Assembly: GCA_003214175.1 (NCBI GenBank) | Contig: QCLZ01000002.1 | Span: 1-64,000 of the forward strand | DNA: 64,000 nucleotides | Direction of reading: 5' to 3' | DNA from: Prochlorococcus sp. AG-418-I20 | Lineage (GTDB): Bacteria; Cyanobacteriota; Cyanobacteriia; PCC-6307; Cyanobiaceae | In this document: positions 18,971-29,142 of the stretch, piece after piece | How positions within the stretch are numbered: position 1 is the first letter of the stretch | How the letters are laid out: each line of letters begins with the position of its first letter | Made by a program: the position numbers and the translations under genes | Notes under the pieces: generated by a model | The model's input: only the letters and a program-made list of their open reading frames with translations | What the model was told of the DNA's origin: nothing | Databases searched by the model: none

Positions 18971-20272
18971 CTAAAGATTGTCTAAGATTTGCCTTATTAT
19001 CCAGTAACTTTTCCCCAATTGATCATCTGTTATACAGAGAGGCGGCAAGAGGTAAATAACATTCCCGAGGGGCCTAATGAATAAACCTTGCTCCATTGCA
19101 AGACTCTTTATTTCTTTTCCAATATTATTGAAATAACCTTTTTTGTTCCCAATATCTATATCGAAGGCAGCAATTGTGCCGGATACTCGTACCTTCTTTA
19201 TATAAGGTAAGTTTTTAAATTTAATTAGATGAGATAAATGTTTTTCTTCAAATGAAAGGTATTTTTGTGGTTCTTTTTCTAATAAATCAAGGCTAGCATT
19301 TGCTGCAGCACAACCTAAAGGATTAGCAGTAAAACTATGTCCATGCCAAAAAGTTTTTCTTGGGGAATCATCAATAAAGGATTGAAAAATTTTTTCTTTA
19401 CATAAAGTTATTCCCATCGGTAAAAATCCACCAGTTAAACCTTTTGAAATACTTATTAAATCAGGAATGATTTTTGCCTTTTGAAAAGCAAAAAGGTTTC
19501 CACATCTTCCAAACCCAGTCAATACTTCATCGGCAATTAACAAAGAATTATTATTTTTTATAATTTCTGAAACTTTTTTTATAAACTGAGGCCTAACCAT
19601 ATTCATCCCTCCTGCTCCTTGAACAAGTGGCTCAAGGATTACCGCAACTGTGGGAGTTTTAAGTAGAGTTTCTAATTTTTGGATCGCCTTATTTTCTTTA
19701 TTTTCTACTTCTTCATCGTTCATCCAAGTTGAAGGCCATGGGACTCTTCTAACTGGGAACATAAGATTATCGAAATTCTCATTAAAAATATTTCTTTCAC
19801 CTAAAGCCATTGCGCCAAATGTATCACCATGATAGGCGCCATCAAAAGCTACTATTTGAGTTCTTGTCTCTCCTCTATTTTGCCATGATTGGAAGGCAAT
19901 TTTTAAAGCGACTTCTACTGCAGTAGAACCGTTATCAGAAAAGAATAATCTTTCTAGTTTTGTTAATTTACTAAGTCTTTCCGCTAATTTTTTTGCCTGT
20001 GGATGTAAGAAATCAGCAAATATAACTTGCTCAAGTTTTTTTGATTGATCAAAAATGGCATCGGCAATATATTCGTTACTATGACCATGAAGAGTTACCC
20101 ACCAACTACTAATTGCATCTATTAGTTCTTTTTCAGGATCTTTAGTAAATAGGAGGGCATCTTTACCATGAGTAACTTCTATCTGCGGTTTGCTGTTATT
20201 GATTTGCGTAAAAGGTGGCCAAATATTTGGGTGCCACTCTTGATTTGGAGTTTTTGAATCCAAAGATTTCAT
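18971..20272 (-). CDS. bioA: Adenosylmethionine-8-amino-7-oxononanoate aminotransferase
   Basis: PLP enzyme that uses SAM as amino donor to convert KAPA to DAPA in biotin synthesis. The 433-residue product has the class III aminotransferase PLP block LLIADEVLTGFGRCGNLFAF and the Schiff-base Lys in ISISKGLTGGFLPMG near 275-289, plus FWHGHSFTANPLGCAAA. The N-terminal WPPFTQ is typical of BioA. It is the last gene of the five-gene bio operon, abutting bioD without a gap. Confidence 0.96.
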   Translation of the reverse strand: MKSLDSKTPNQEWHPNIWPPFTQINNSKPQIEVTHGKDALLFTKDPEKELIDAISSWWVTLHGHSNEYIADAIFDQSKKLEQVIFADFLHPQAKKLAERLSKLTKLERLFFSDNGSTAVEVALKIAFQSWQNRGETRTQIVAFDGAYHGDTFGAMALGERNIFNENFDNLMFPVRRVPWPSTWMNDEEVENKENKAIQKLETLLKTPTVAVILEPLVQGAGGMNMVRPQFIKKVSEIIKNNNSLLIADEVLTGFGRCGNLFAFQKAKIIPDLISISKGLTGGFLPMGITLCKEKIFQSFIDDSPRKTFWHGHSFTANPLGCAAANASLDLLEKEPQKYLSFEEKHLSHLIKFKNLPYIKKVRVSGTIAAFDIDIGNKKGYFNNIGKEIKSLAMEQGLFIRPLGNVIYLLPPLCITDDQLGKSYWIIRQILDNL

Positions 20273-20938
20273 TTAACTTATTTTTGAGTTTAATAGTGAG
20301 ATCAACTTATTCTTGATGTCTAGTTCTTTCCATAGTATATCTAAATTATTTGAGTCCATTTTTTTGATGTAAGGAAATTCAGCAATTAAAGGAATACCAC
20401 TAAAATCAACTAGAGTTTTTGGATTATCTAGGTGTTTTTCGCCATTGACTACTAAACCTAAAATCTCAATATTTCTTCGTTTTAAGGCCTCAATACTAAG
20501 CAGGGTATGGTTAAGAGTGCCAAGTGAGCTCTTACATACAAGTATTACCGGAAGATTCCATTTTTTTATTTGATCTATTTGCAAAGAATTGCGTGTTATT
20601 GGAACCATTAATCCACCTGCAGTTTCTATAATTAGTGAGCCTTGCACTTTTGGCAATCTCAAATTGTCAAAGTTAATAACTTTTTGATCTATTTCAGCAG
20701 CCCAATGCGGAGATAGAGGTTTTGTAAAGACATAAGCTTCTTTGATTATTTTCTCTTTACTTACTTGTGCAAGTTTTTCAACAGTTTGACTATCAGTTTG
20801 CGATTCAATCCCACTTTGAATAGGTTTCCAATAAAAGGAATTTAATCCTTTAACGAAAAAAGAACTTATTAAAGTTTTCCCAATATCAGTATCTGTTCCG
20901 CAAATTATAAATTTGAAAATATTTTTGTGACTACTCAT
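20273..20938 (-). CDS. bioD: ATP-dependent dethiobiotin synthetase
   Basis: Closes the ureido ring of dethiobiotin from DAPA, CO2 and ATP. The 221-residue protein has the P-loop ICGTDTDIGKTLISS near 11-25, the IETAGGLMVPI motif near 104-114 and the KSSLGTLNHTLLS segment. It overlaps bioC by 4 nt upstream and abuts bioA downstream, so translation of the operon is probably coupled. Confidence 0.95.
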   Translation of the reverse strand: MSSHKNIFKFIICGTDTDIGKTLISSFFVKGLNSFYWKPIQSGIESQTDSQTVEKLAQVSKEKIIKEAYVFTKPLSPHWAAEIDQKVINFDNLRLPKVQGSLIIETAGGLMVPITRNSLQIDQIKKWNLPVILVCKSSLGTLNHTLLSIEALKRRNIEILGLVVNGEKHLDNPKTLVDFSGIPLIAEFPYIKKMDSNNLDILWKELDIKNKLISLLNSKIS

Positions 20939-21705
20939 AATTTCTTTATGATTTGAATCTCAATTTGCCATGAAAGGTTCACTGTATTATTGTAATTCTT
21001 TGGCCAAAATTTTTGAATTTCCTTTAACTCTTTCACTGTTTTGCTTTTACAGTGTGTTGATTGTGCTCCTACATTTTTAATGCTTCTAAAAAGTTTATAT
21101 ACATCTTCAAAATTTTCAAGATAATTAAACTGTTTTGAATAATGTATTTCAGTTGATTTGAAATCCTTTAATAATTTTTTAGAACAAAGGAAATTAAGAC
21201 CACTATATTCAATATCAATTTTTCTACAAGTATCTTTCCATTCAGGAAAACAATCTTTTGTTGGATATGAAATGATTAAAAAACCTCCAGGAATTAATTT
21301 ACTAAACCAATTTTTTATTACCTTTTCTGGATTGTTTAACCAATGTATACAAAAGTTAGATGTTAATAGAGAACAGTTATTGATTTCAGGAGGTAAATCA
21401 TTATTTAAATCCCATAAAATTTTTTTACTAGATAATTTATTCTCAAGGAGCATTTTTTTGCTGAAATCAATTCTGGATACTTTTTGGGAAGAAAAATTTT
21501 TTTCTATTTCATCAGCCAATAGTCCTGGTCCTGATCCTAGATCTATCCATTCACCAACATTGTTGGGATTTAATCCTTTGATAAATTGAACTATCTTTTC
21601 TGCAAAAAACTTCTGAATATTTGAATACTCTAAATACCGATATGCAGCATCATTGAAATTATTTTTTATTTTCTCATTCCACTGCTTATTAACCATTTCA
21701 ATCAT
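20935..21705 (-). CDS. bioC: Malonyl-ACP O-methyltransferase
   Basis: SAM-dependent methyltransferase that disguises malonyl-ACP so the fatty acid machinery can build the pimeloyl chain for biotin. The 256-residue protein carries the SAM motif GEWIDLGSGPGLLADEI near 52-68, then LTSNFCIHWLNNPEKVI and PGGFLIISYP, all in typical Class I order. The N-terminal FNDAAYRYLEYSNIQK resembles the BioC start (F..AA..Y). It overlaps the upstream hydrolase by 8 nt and bioD by 4 nt. Confidence 0.9.
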   Translation of the reverse strand: MIEMVNKQWNEKIKNNFNDAAYRYLEYSNIQKFFAEKIVQFIKGLNPNNVGEWIDLGSGPGLLADEIEKNFSSQKVSRIDFSKKMLLENKLSSKKILWDLNNDLPPEINNCSLLTSNFCIHWLNNPEKVIKNWFSKLIPGGFLIISYPTKDCFPEWKDTCRKIDIEYSGLNFLCSKKLLKDFKSTEIHYSKQFNYLENFEDVYKLFRSIKNVGAQSTHCKSKTVKELKEIQKFWPKNYNNTVNLSWQIEIQIIKKL

Positions 21706-22402
21706 TAAATGTATTAAGTAAAATCTTGTATAAATTTAAATTATTTAAGCAATGACCTTGCTTAGCTAATTTAATTAAAATTGGCTTCCTATCAAGTATT
21801 TTATTTAAGTAATCTAAAAAGTTATGATTTGATTCATTGTCAAGAATTAAATCATTTTCTGATATTATAAAAATAATTTTGGAATCTTTTTTTAAGAATA
21901 CTGGAAAATCTTTGTCAATGTAAAGTTGTTTTAAATCTCTTAAAAGAAGAGTTTTATTCAAACTATCTAAGCTTTTATAAAAGATTTTTTTAAAACTTTT
22001 ATTTATATCATTTGGCATAAATGATCTATGTATAAATTCCTTCAAAACATCTTTAGTTTCATCTTTTATGATTTTTGTTTCCATTCTTTTTAGAGACCTC
22101 AAAATAAGGTTTCTTTTATTGCTTACAGGAAGAAAATTATTAAAAGAATTGATAAGAACAATATGAGTTGCTTCATTTAAAATTTTTTTTTGCATTAAAT
22201 GAAAACCATACGAATGGCATAACGTCATTCTGATTTCTTTTTTACAGTTGCTTTTAATCCATTTTGATTGATAATTATTTTTTGAAAAATAGCCTCTTTC
22301 ATTATCTTGCCAATGCCAATTATTTTTTAAAAAATCAACTTTATAATCATCCCAGAAATCTTTATTTAGACCCCACCCATGTTGAGTAATAATTTGTTTC
22401 AT
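21698..22402 (-). CDS. bioK: Alpha/beta hydrolase, probable pimeloyl-ACP methyl ester esterase (BioK-like)
   Basis: A 234-residue alpha/beta-hydrolase-like protein in the operon slot where BioH or BioG sits elsewhere. HGWGLNKDFW at 8-17 resembles the oxyanion region, CHSYGFH near 62-68 supplies a nucleophile-elbow Ser (HSYG, a variant of GxSxG), an Asp is available in ENDLILD near 188, and GHCLNN near 217 offers the catalytic His. The expected job is to demethylate pimeloyl-ACP methyl ester. BioK is the esterase type described in picocyanobacteria; assignment here rests on context plus triad. Confidence 0.75.
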   Translation of the reverse strand: MKQIITQHGWGLNKDFWDDYKVDFLKNNWHWQDNERGYFSKNNYQSKWIKSNCKKEIRMTLCHSYGFHLMQKKILNEATHIVLINSFNNFLPVSNKRNLILRSLKRMETKIIKDETKDVLKEFIHRSFMPNDINKSFKKIFYKSLDSLNKTLLLRDLKQLYIDKDFPVFLKKDSKIIFIISENDLILDNESNHNFLDYLNKILDRKPILIKLAKQGHCLNNLNLYKILLNTFND

Positions 22403-23538
22403 TTAAACTCTTTCAATACTGCAATGAAATTTTCTAGCAGATTAAAATCCAAGTCTCTTCTTATTGTTATTCTGATTCTTGATTGCCCAACTGGAACAGT
22501 TGGAGGTCTTATCGCAATTGCTAAAAAACCATTTTTTTCGAGATATTTTTGTAGATAAATTGCCTTTTCTTCTTTGCCAAGAATAATTGATAAAATATGA
22601 GAATCTCCTTGAACTGGAAAACTAAAATTTTTAATAATTTCATCTTTCCACATCTTCGCAGAAGATATCAAATTATTACCCCATTCTTTATTTTCTAAAA
22701 TTTTTTTCAAACCTTCTAGTGCTCCAGCAGCTAAAGATGGAGCAAGTGCAGTCGTGTATCTAAATGCACCACTTGTTTGGATAACATATTCACCAATTTC
22801 TGACTTGGAAGCTATGAAAGCTCCACCGCTTCCAAATGCTTTTCCAAAAGTTCCAGTAATCATAGTTATGTCTGAACGGTAATTAAAACCTAAACCCCTT
22901 CCTTCAGGCCCCAAGATCCCAATTGCATGAGCTTCGTCAACTAATAATTGAACACTATTTTTTTTGCAAATTTCTGTTATTTCTTTAAGCGGAGAAATTG
23001 ATCCTTCCATGCTATAAAGAGATTCAACAACAACTAAAATTGAATTTTTTGTAGAATTAGATTTAATAATTTTATCCTCTAAATCTTTTAAATTATTGTG
23101 TGAAAATCGAATCAGTTTTGCTTGAGCAGCTTTGATACCAACCAATAAAGAGTGATGGATTAATTTATCTGCTATCACGATACTATTTCTGTTTGCTAAA
23201 GTTTGTATAGCGGCTATATTTGCTTGAAATCCGCTTGGGAAAAGTAATACTTTCTCTTGATTAAGCCACTCGGCGAGTTCTTTCTCTAATAATTTATGTA
23301 TTGGTCTTGAACCTGTAATAAACCTAGAGCTTCCTGAACCAATTCCTTCTAAAAGGCTTATTTCGTAAGCAGCTTTTATTAAATCCTTATCCCTACTTAA
23401 TCCAAAATAATCATTACTGCATAAGTCTATAAGTTTTTTATTATGCGAATTCGAACTTAGCAGTTCGAATGGTTTTTTACCTAAAGAAAATGTTTTCAAT
23501 TTACGGATTCTATTTTTTGGAATTTTTGTTTTTTTCAT
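22399..23538 (-). CDS. bioF: 8-amino-7-oxononanoate synthase
   Basis: PLP-dependent condensation of pimeloyl-ACP with alanine to KAPA, the first committed ring-forming step of biotin synthesis. The 379-residue protein has DLCSNDYFGLSRD near 38-50, GSGSSRFITG, LLVDEAHAIGILG near 197-209 and the PLP lysine in TGTFGKAFGSGGAF near 230-243. First gene of the minus-strand bio operon, overlapping the next gene by 4 nt. The bioB gene is not in this window. Confidence 0.95.
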   Translation of the reverse strand: MKKTKIPKNRIRKLKTFSLGKKPFELLSSNSHNKKLIDLCSNDYFGLSRDKDLIKAAYEISLLEGIGSGSSRFITGSRPIHKLLEKELAEWLNQEKVLLFPSGFQANIAAIQTLANRNSIVIADKLIHHSLLVGIKAAQAKLIRFSHNNLKDLEDKIIKSNSTKNSILVVVESLYSMEGSISPLKEITEICKKNSVQLLVDEAHAIGILGPEGRGLGFNYRSDITMITGTFGKAFGSGGAFIASKSEIGEYVIQTSGAFRYTTALAPSLAAGALEGLKKILENKEWGNNLISSAKMWKDEIIKNFSFPVQGDSHILSIILGKEEKAIYLQKYLEKNGFLAIAIRPPTVPVGQSRIRITIRRDLDFNLLENFIAVLKEFK

Positions 23539-23674
23539 TTTGTCAAAATAAAATATAGTGGATTTAATTAAAAAGATTTAGATTTACTGTTAAAGTTTGC
23601 AAGGTATTTTTTGTTTATTAATATCTATATAGATCATATATTAAGAAGTTAACTCATCCTCTCTCCCATCACAA

Positions 23675-26404
23675 TTGTTGCTTAATTTAGAGGAATATTT
23701 CCCCTTTCCGCTAGATGATTTCCAATTAGAGGCAATTCAAGCTATTAATAGCGGAAATTCTGTTGTTTTAACGGCACCAACAGGTTCGGGTAAAACATTG
23801 ATAGGTGAATTTGCTATACATAGAGGTTTATCTCATGACAGTAGAGTTTTTTATACAACACCTTTAAAGGCCCTATCAAACCAAAAGTTTAGAGATTTTG
23901 CTAATCAATTTGGTGAGAATAAAGTTGGTCTTTTAACTGGAGATATAAGTATAAATAGAGAAGCTCCAGTCTTAGTCATGACGACTGAGATTTTTAGGAA
24001 TATGCTTTATGGCGAATTTGATGAATTTGATGATCCCTTAGAAAATTTAGAATCTGTGATTCTTGATGAATGTCATTATATGAACGATCCCCAAAGAGGC
24101 ACAGTTTGGGAGGAAACCATAATCCATTGTCCTACTAGAACTCAAATAATAGCTTTATCAGCAACAATAGCTAACGCAGATCAACTAAAAAATTGGATAG
24201 AAAAAGTTCATGGACCCACAGTACTAATTAATAGTGATAAAAGACCAGTCCCACTTGATTTTATTTTTTGTAGTGTTAAAGGCCTCCATCCACTTTTAAA
24301 TAATAAGGGTAATGGAATTCATCCAAACTGTAAGATTTGGAGAGCTCCTAAAGGGCAGAAAAAGAGAGCAAAAGTGGGAAGGTTAATGCAACCAAAGTCT
24401 CCTTCAATTGGCTTTGTGATCTCGAAACTAGCCGAACGAAATATGTTGCCAGCTATCTATTTTATTTTTAGTAGAAGAGGGTGTGATAAGGCTATTGAAA
24501 ATATAAAAGATTTAACTTTAGTAAGTTATTCAGAAGCAAATATGATATCCCAAAAATTAGATGTTTATCTTAAAAATAATCAAGAGGCAATTAAAGAAAG
24601 ATCTCAATGCGAGGCATTAAAACGCGGTATTGCATCTCATCATGCTGGATTATTGCCTGCATGGAAAGAATTGGTTGAGGAATTATTTCAACAAGGTTTG
24701 ATAAAAGTTGTTTTTGCAACTGAAACTCTAGCTGCAGGAATTAATATGCCTGCAAGAACAACTGTTATTTCTACTTTATCAAAAAGGACAGAAGATGGTC
24801 ATAGATTATTATTTAGCAGTGAATTTTTGCAAATGTCTGGGAGAGCTGGCAGAAGAGGAAAAGATACCCAAGGATATGTTGTTACATTGCAAACAAGATT
24901 CGAAGGTGCCAAAGAAGCAAGTGCACTGGCTATTAGTAAACCAAATTCTTTAGAGAGTCAATTCACTCCTAGCTATGGAATGGTACTTAATCTTTTACAA
25001 AGTTATACTTTAGAGAAGTCTAAAGAATTAATTAAAAGAAGTTTTGGTAGTTTTTTATATTTAGGTGAATCCTCAGGCGAGAATGTAATTATTGAAAATT
25101 TAGATAAGGATTTAATTGAATTAAAAAAAATTACATCTAATGTTTCATGGAATGATTTTGATACCTACGAAAAGTTAAAAAATCGTCTTAAAGAAGAGAG
25201 AAGACTATTGAAAATTTTAGAAAAACAAGCGGCTGAAAAATTATCAGAAGAAATCACTAATGCACTCCCATATATTAAAGATGGAAGTTTAATTTCAATC
25301 AAAGCTCCTCAAATTAAAAGAAAAATCGTTCCAGGATTAATCTGCAAGAAAATATATGAGTCCCAAAAAATTAAGAGTTTATTGTGTTTGACAATTGATA
25401 ATTTATTTGTCCTCATAAAACCCTCATACATAGTAAGTATTTTTAATGATTTGGATGCAATTGATGTCTTAGGACTTGAAGTTCCAAAGATGAATTTTTC
25501 TGGGGAGGTTCTTAGGGGAGATGATATGTCGCAGTGTTTTACGGATCGAATTTTAGAAGTATCTAAAAAAAATGATTTGCAAACTCCACAATATGATCTG
25601 ACAACGGAAGTTTTGGCACAACAGCAACGAATTAATAATTTAGAAGAAACAGTAACTGATCATCCGGCACATAGATTTGGAGACTCCAGGAAATTAAAGA
25701 AATATAGAAAAAGAATTGTTGATGTTGAACAAGAAATAAATATGAGAAAAAAACTTCTTGAGGATAAAGAAAATCATAACTGGAGAACTTTTACCGATTT
25801 GATTAATATTTTGAATCACTTTGGTGGTTTAAATGATTTGGAATTGACAGAAGTTGGACGAACAGTTGGTGCAATAAGAAGTGAAAATGAATTATGGATT
25901 GGTCTTGTTTTAGTCAGTGGTTATTTGGATGATTTAGATCCTCCTGAATTAGCTGCAATTATTCAAGCTATATGTGTTGATGTAAGGAGGCCTAATCTTT
26001 GGTGTAATTTCAAGCCTTCTTTAAAGGTGATAGATGTTTTTAATGAATTAGATAGTTTAAGAAAATTAGTCTCTTTCCAACAAAATAAGTTTCATATTGA
26101 AATTCCTATCTATTTAGAAATCGAGTTGACTGGAATTATTTATGAATGGGCAAGGGGGAAAAAATGGAAAGATTTGGTTTTTAATACCTCACTAGATGAA
26201 GGTGATGTAGTGAGAATTATTAGAAGATCAATTGATGTCCTTTCTCAAGTGCAATACTGTATTGGTGTTAGTAATAAATTAAAAAGCAAAGCAAAGCTCG
26301 CATTAAAAGCTATTAATCGTTTTCCTGCCTCTGAATCTAATGATCTTATAAAAGTCTCGGAAGATATTAATCCTGCAACAAAAAGAATTGACAATAATTC
26401 TTAA
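23675..26404 (+). CDS. Ski2/Mtr4-like DEAD/DEAH-box RNA helicase with DSHCT domain
   Basis: A 909-residue superfamily 2 helicase. Motif I APTGSGKTLIGE near 38-49, a DECH box in VILDECHYM near 128-136, SATIAN, the helicase C block LAAGINMPARTT and motif VI QMSGRAGRRGKD near 388-399 are in order. The C-terminal 180 residues fit the DSHCT domain of eukaryotic exosome helicases Ski2 and Mtr4, also found in cyanobacteria. Likely RNA unwinding in decay or processing. TTG at 23675 is the apparent start. The mid-region around 540-620 is variable. Confidence 0.9.
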   Translation: MLLNLEEYFPFPLDDFQLEAIQAINSGNSVVLTAPTGSGKTLIGEFAIHRGLSHDSRVFYTTPLKALSNQKFRDFANQFGENKVGLLTGDISINREAPVLVMTTEIFRNMLYGEFDEFDDPLENLESVILDECHYMNDPQRGTVWEETIIHCPTRTQIIALSATIANADQLKNWIEKVHGPTVLINSDKRPVPLDFIFCSVKGLHPLLNNKGNGIHPNCKIWRAPKGQKKRAKVGRLMQPKSPSIGFVISKLAERNMLPAIYFIFSRRGCDKAIENIKDLTLVSYSEANMISQKLDVYLKNNQEAIKERSQCEALKRGIASHHAGLLPAWKELVEELFQQGLIKVVFATETLAAGINMPARTTVISTLSKRTEDGHRLLFSSEFLQMSGRAGRRGKDTQGYVVTLQTRFEGAKEASALAISKPNSLESQFTPSYGMVLNLLQSYTLEKSKELIKRSFGSFLYLGESSGENVIIENLDKDLIELKKITSNVSWNDFDTYEKLKNRLKEERRLLKILEKQAAEKLSEEITNALPYIKDGSLISIKAPQIKRKIVPGLICKKIYESQKIKSLLCLTIDNLFVLIKPSYIVSIFNDLDAIDVLGLEVPKMNFSGEVLRGDDMSQCFTDRILEVSKKNDLQTPQYDLTTEVLAQQQRINNLEETVTDHPAHRFGDSRKLKKYRKRIVDVEQEINMRKKLLEDKENHNWRTFTDLINILNHFGGLNDLELTEVGRTVGAIRSENELWIGLVLVSGYLDDLDPPELAAIIQAICVDVRRPNLWCNFKPSLKVIDVFNELDSLRKLVSFQQNKFHIEIPIYLEIELTGIIYEWARGKKWKDLVFNTSLDEGDVVRIIRRSIDVLSQVQYCIGVSNKLKSKAKLALKAINRFPASESNDLIKVSEDINPATKRIDNNS

Positions 26405-26412
26405 GTTTTTAA

Positions 26413-27798
26413 TCAAATCATTGAATTAATGTTCATCGCCTCATCAAATTCATCTTCGTTTAAATAACCTAATTTAAGTGTTGCCTGTTTTAAATTTAAT
26501 GATTCTTTGAAAGCAAGGTTTGCAATTTCGGCTGCTTTTTCATAACCAACTTTTGGCACTATGGCTGTAATCAACATTAGTGAATTCTCTAAATTCATCT
26601 TAATTTTCTTTTGATTCGGTTCCATCCCATCAACTAATTTTATTCTGAAGTTTTCTATTGCATTTTTAAGTAATTTTAAACTTGTAAGAATATTAAATCC
26701 AATAAGAGGTTTATACTCATTCATCTGTAATGTGCCGCTAGAATTTGCCATTGAAACTGCATATTCAAAACCCATTATTTGAGTACAAACCATTGACAAG
26801 GCTTCGCATTGAGTCGGATTTACTTTGCCTGGCATTATAGAACTTCCAGGTTCATTTTGAGGAATAATTAACTCATATATTCCTGATCTTGGTCCAGAAG
26901 ATAGAATTTTTATATCATTTGAAATTTTAAATAATGCACCTGCTAATATTTTTATCTGACTCATTACTTGAGCGAGACGATCATGCGAAGCCATAATAGA
27001 AAAATTATTTTTTGATTTATAGAATAAAAGATTAGTGTCATCGGAAATTGATTTTATAGTCTCTTCACAAAATCCTTTTTGACAATTAATACCTGTACCT
27101 ACTGCAGTACCTCCAAGAGGTAAGAAATACAATTCATCCAGACTCATAATTATCGCATTTTCAGCATCTTTAAGTTGCTCTGACCACCCTGATATTTCTT
27201 GCCCAAGAGTAAGGGGCACTGCATCTTGAAAATGGGTCCTTCCTATTTTTATAAGGTCTTTCCATTCGTTACTTTTTTTATCCAGGATCTTTGTAAGTTC
27301 TTTTATCGTTGGAACTAATTTTTTTATTATTTCATTAACAACAGATATTTGAATAGCAGCAGGAAAAGTATCATTAGTTGACTGAGATTTATTTACATCA
27401 TCATTCGGATGAATTGGTTGATGACTACCAAGCTTTGAATTTGTTTTTAATGCTGCAATATTCGAAATTACCTCATTAACATTCATATTTGTTTGCGTAC
27501 CACTACCTGTTTGCCATACCTTTAAGGGAAACTGTGAATCATGAATCCCATCAAGTATTTCTTTGCATGCCTCTACAATTAAATCTTTTTTTCTTTTATC
27601 TATTAATCCTAAATTGAAATTTGCAATTGAAGCAGCTTTTTTTATGAGTGTGAGTGAATAAATTAACTCAATTGGAATTAATTCTTCTCCAATAGAAAAA
27701 TTTATTATTGATCTTTGTGTCTGAGCACCCCACAAAGCGTCTAGGGGAACCTCTATTGTTCCCATGCTATCTTTTTCAATCCTAAAATTTTTTGTCAT
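26413..27798 (-). CDS. fumC: Class II fumarate hydratase
   Basis: Iron-independent fumarase, reversibly hydrating fumarate to malate in the incomplete cyanobacterial TCA cycle. The 461-residue protein has TGSGTQTNMNVNEVI near 95-109, the catalytic IGRTHFQDAVPLTLGQE near 182-198 and the superfamily signature GSSIMPGKVNPTQCEA near 315-330. It lies directly downstream of purB, another member of the same fumarase/aspartase superfamily, with a 48-nt gap; fumarate made by PurB is its substrate. Confidence 0.96.
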   Translation of the reverse strand: MTKNFRIEKDSMGTIEVPLDALWGAQTQRSIINFSIGEELIPIELIYSLTLIKKAASIANFNLGLIDKRKKDLIVEACKEILDGIHDSQFPLKVWQTGSGTQTNMNVNEVISNIAALKTNSKLGSHQPIHPNDDVNKSQSTNDTFPAAIQISVVNEIIKKLVPTIKELTKILDKKSNEWKDLIKIGRTHFQDAVPLTLGQEISGWSEQLKDAENAIIMSLDELYFLPLGGTAVGTGINCQKGFCEETIKSISDDTNLLFYKSKNNFSIMASHDRLAQVMSQIKILAGALFKISNDIKILSSGPRSGIYELIIPQNEPGSSIMPGKVNPTQCEALSMVCTQIMGFEYAVSMANSSGTLQMNEYKPLIGFNILTSLKLLKNAIENFRIKLVDGMEPNQKKIKMNLENSLMLITAIVPKVGYEKAAEIANLAFKESLNLKQATLKLGYLNEDEFDEAMNINSMI

Positions 27799-27846
27799 TA
27801 TTCTTCTGAAAACACTGGTTTAACTTAGATAAGGTTTTCAGTAATC

Positions 27847-29142
27847 CTAGATACCTAGCTTTTCCCATATTACACCTAAATTATTCAGATGAATTGAAGG
27901 ATTAAAACATTCTTCTAGGTTACTTTGATCAACAAAATCCATTATTTCATTATCTCTCTCTACATTTTCTTTGAAATTCCCATTCTCAGTATTCCAGGCC
28001 TGATGTGCATTTTTTTGTACTAAGCTATAAGCTTTTTCTCTAGACATGCCCTTCTCTACAAGCAAAAGTAAAACTTTCTGACTAAAGATTACACCCCCAT
28101 ATATATTTAAATTTTTGAGCATATTTTTTGGATAAACTTCCAAATTGCTTACTATATCTTTCATTTCCCTGAGCATAAAATGCAAACAGATTGATACATC
28201 AGGTAACATAATGCGTTCATTTGAACTGTGGCTTATATCTCTTTCATGCCAAAGTGGAACATTTTCAAGAGCTGTTAAGACATAACTCCTCAAAATTCTT
28301 GATAAACCGCTTACTCTTTCACTTCGAATAGGATTTCTTTTATGAGGCATTGCTGAACTTCCTTTTTGTCCTTTTGTAAATCCCTCCTCAACTTCTAAAA
28401 CATCAGTTCTCTGCAAATTTCTTATTTCTGTTGCAAATCTATCTAGCGAAGCACCAACGAGTGCAATTGTTTGAACATATTCTGCATGTCTGTCTCTTGA
28501 AATGACCTGGGTACTTGCTGTATCTGGTTTTAAACCGAGTAATTCACAAGTTATTTGTTCTACTTCAGGATTTGTATTTGCGTAAGTTCCCATAGCACCA
28601 CTTATTTGGCCAATTGCAATTGATTCTTTTAGTGTTAACAATCTTTTTTTGTTTCTTAGTATTTCTGCTAACCATCCAGCAAGTTTAAAACCAAAGGAAA
28701 TTGGCTCCCCATGGATAGCATGTGATCTTCCAATCATTAATGTATTTTTATGCTTCCTTGCAAGTACCCTGACTTCATTTTCTAGTTTCTCAATTTCTTC
28801 TAATAACAATTTGCAAGAATCTTTTAACTGAAGAGATAAGCCAGTATCAAGTACATCACTACTGGTCATGCCAACATGTATATATCTTCCAGAGTCTCCT
28901 ACAAATTCATTGACGCTTGTAAGGAATGCTATGACATCATGTTTAACTTCTTTCTCAATTTCTTTAATTCTGGATTCATCAAACTTTGCATTTGAACGAA
29001 TTTCTTTCAAGGCGTTCTCAGGAATATTTCCGAGTGAAAAATTTGCTTCGCATGCAGCTATTTCAACCTTAAGCCAACTCTGGAATTTTGCGCTTTCAGT
29101 CCAGATTTTCCCCATTTCGGGTAATGTGTAACGCTCGATCAC
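27847..29142 (-). CDS. purB: Adenylosuccinate lyase
   Basis: Acts twice in purine synthesis, splitting SAICAR and adenylosuccinate with release of fumarate. The 431-residue product has MTSSDVLDTGLSLQL near 92-106, the catalytic IGRSHAIHGEPISFG near 136-150, and the signature GSSAMPHKRNPIRSE near 259-273. Start ATG at 29142. The 282-bp gap to tlyA upstream holds an AT-rich perfect inverted repeat (29341-29357) but no gene that I can support. Confidence 0.96.
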   Translation of the reverse strand: MIERYTLPEMGKIWTESAKFQSWLKVEIAACEANFSLGNIPENALKEIRSNAKFDESRIKEIEKEVKHDVIAFLTSVNEFVGDSGRYIHVGMTSSDVLDTGLSLQLKDSCKLLLEEIEKLENEVRVLARKHKNTLMIGRSHAIHGEPISFGFKLAGWLAEILRNKKRLLTLKESIAIGQISGAMGTYANTNPEVEQITCELLGLKPDTASTQVISRDRHAEYVQTIALVGASLDRFATEIRNLQRTDVLEVEEGFTKGQKGSSAMPHKRNPIRSERVSGLSRILRSYVLTALENVPLWHERDISHSSNERIMLPDVSICLHFMLREMKDIVSNLEVYPKNMLKNLNIYGGVIFSQKVLLLLVEKGMSREKAYSLVQKNAHQAWNTENGNFKENVERDNEIMDFVDQSNLEECFNPSIHLNNLGVIWEKLGI

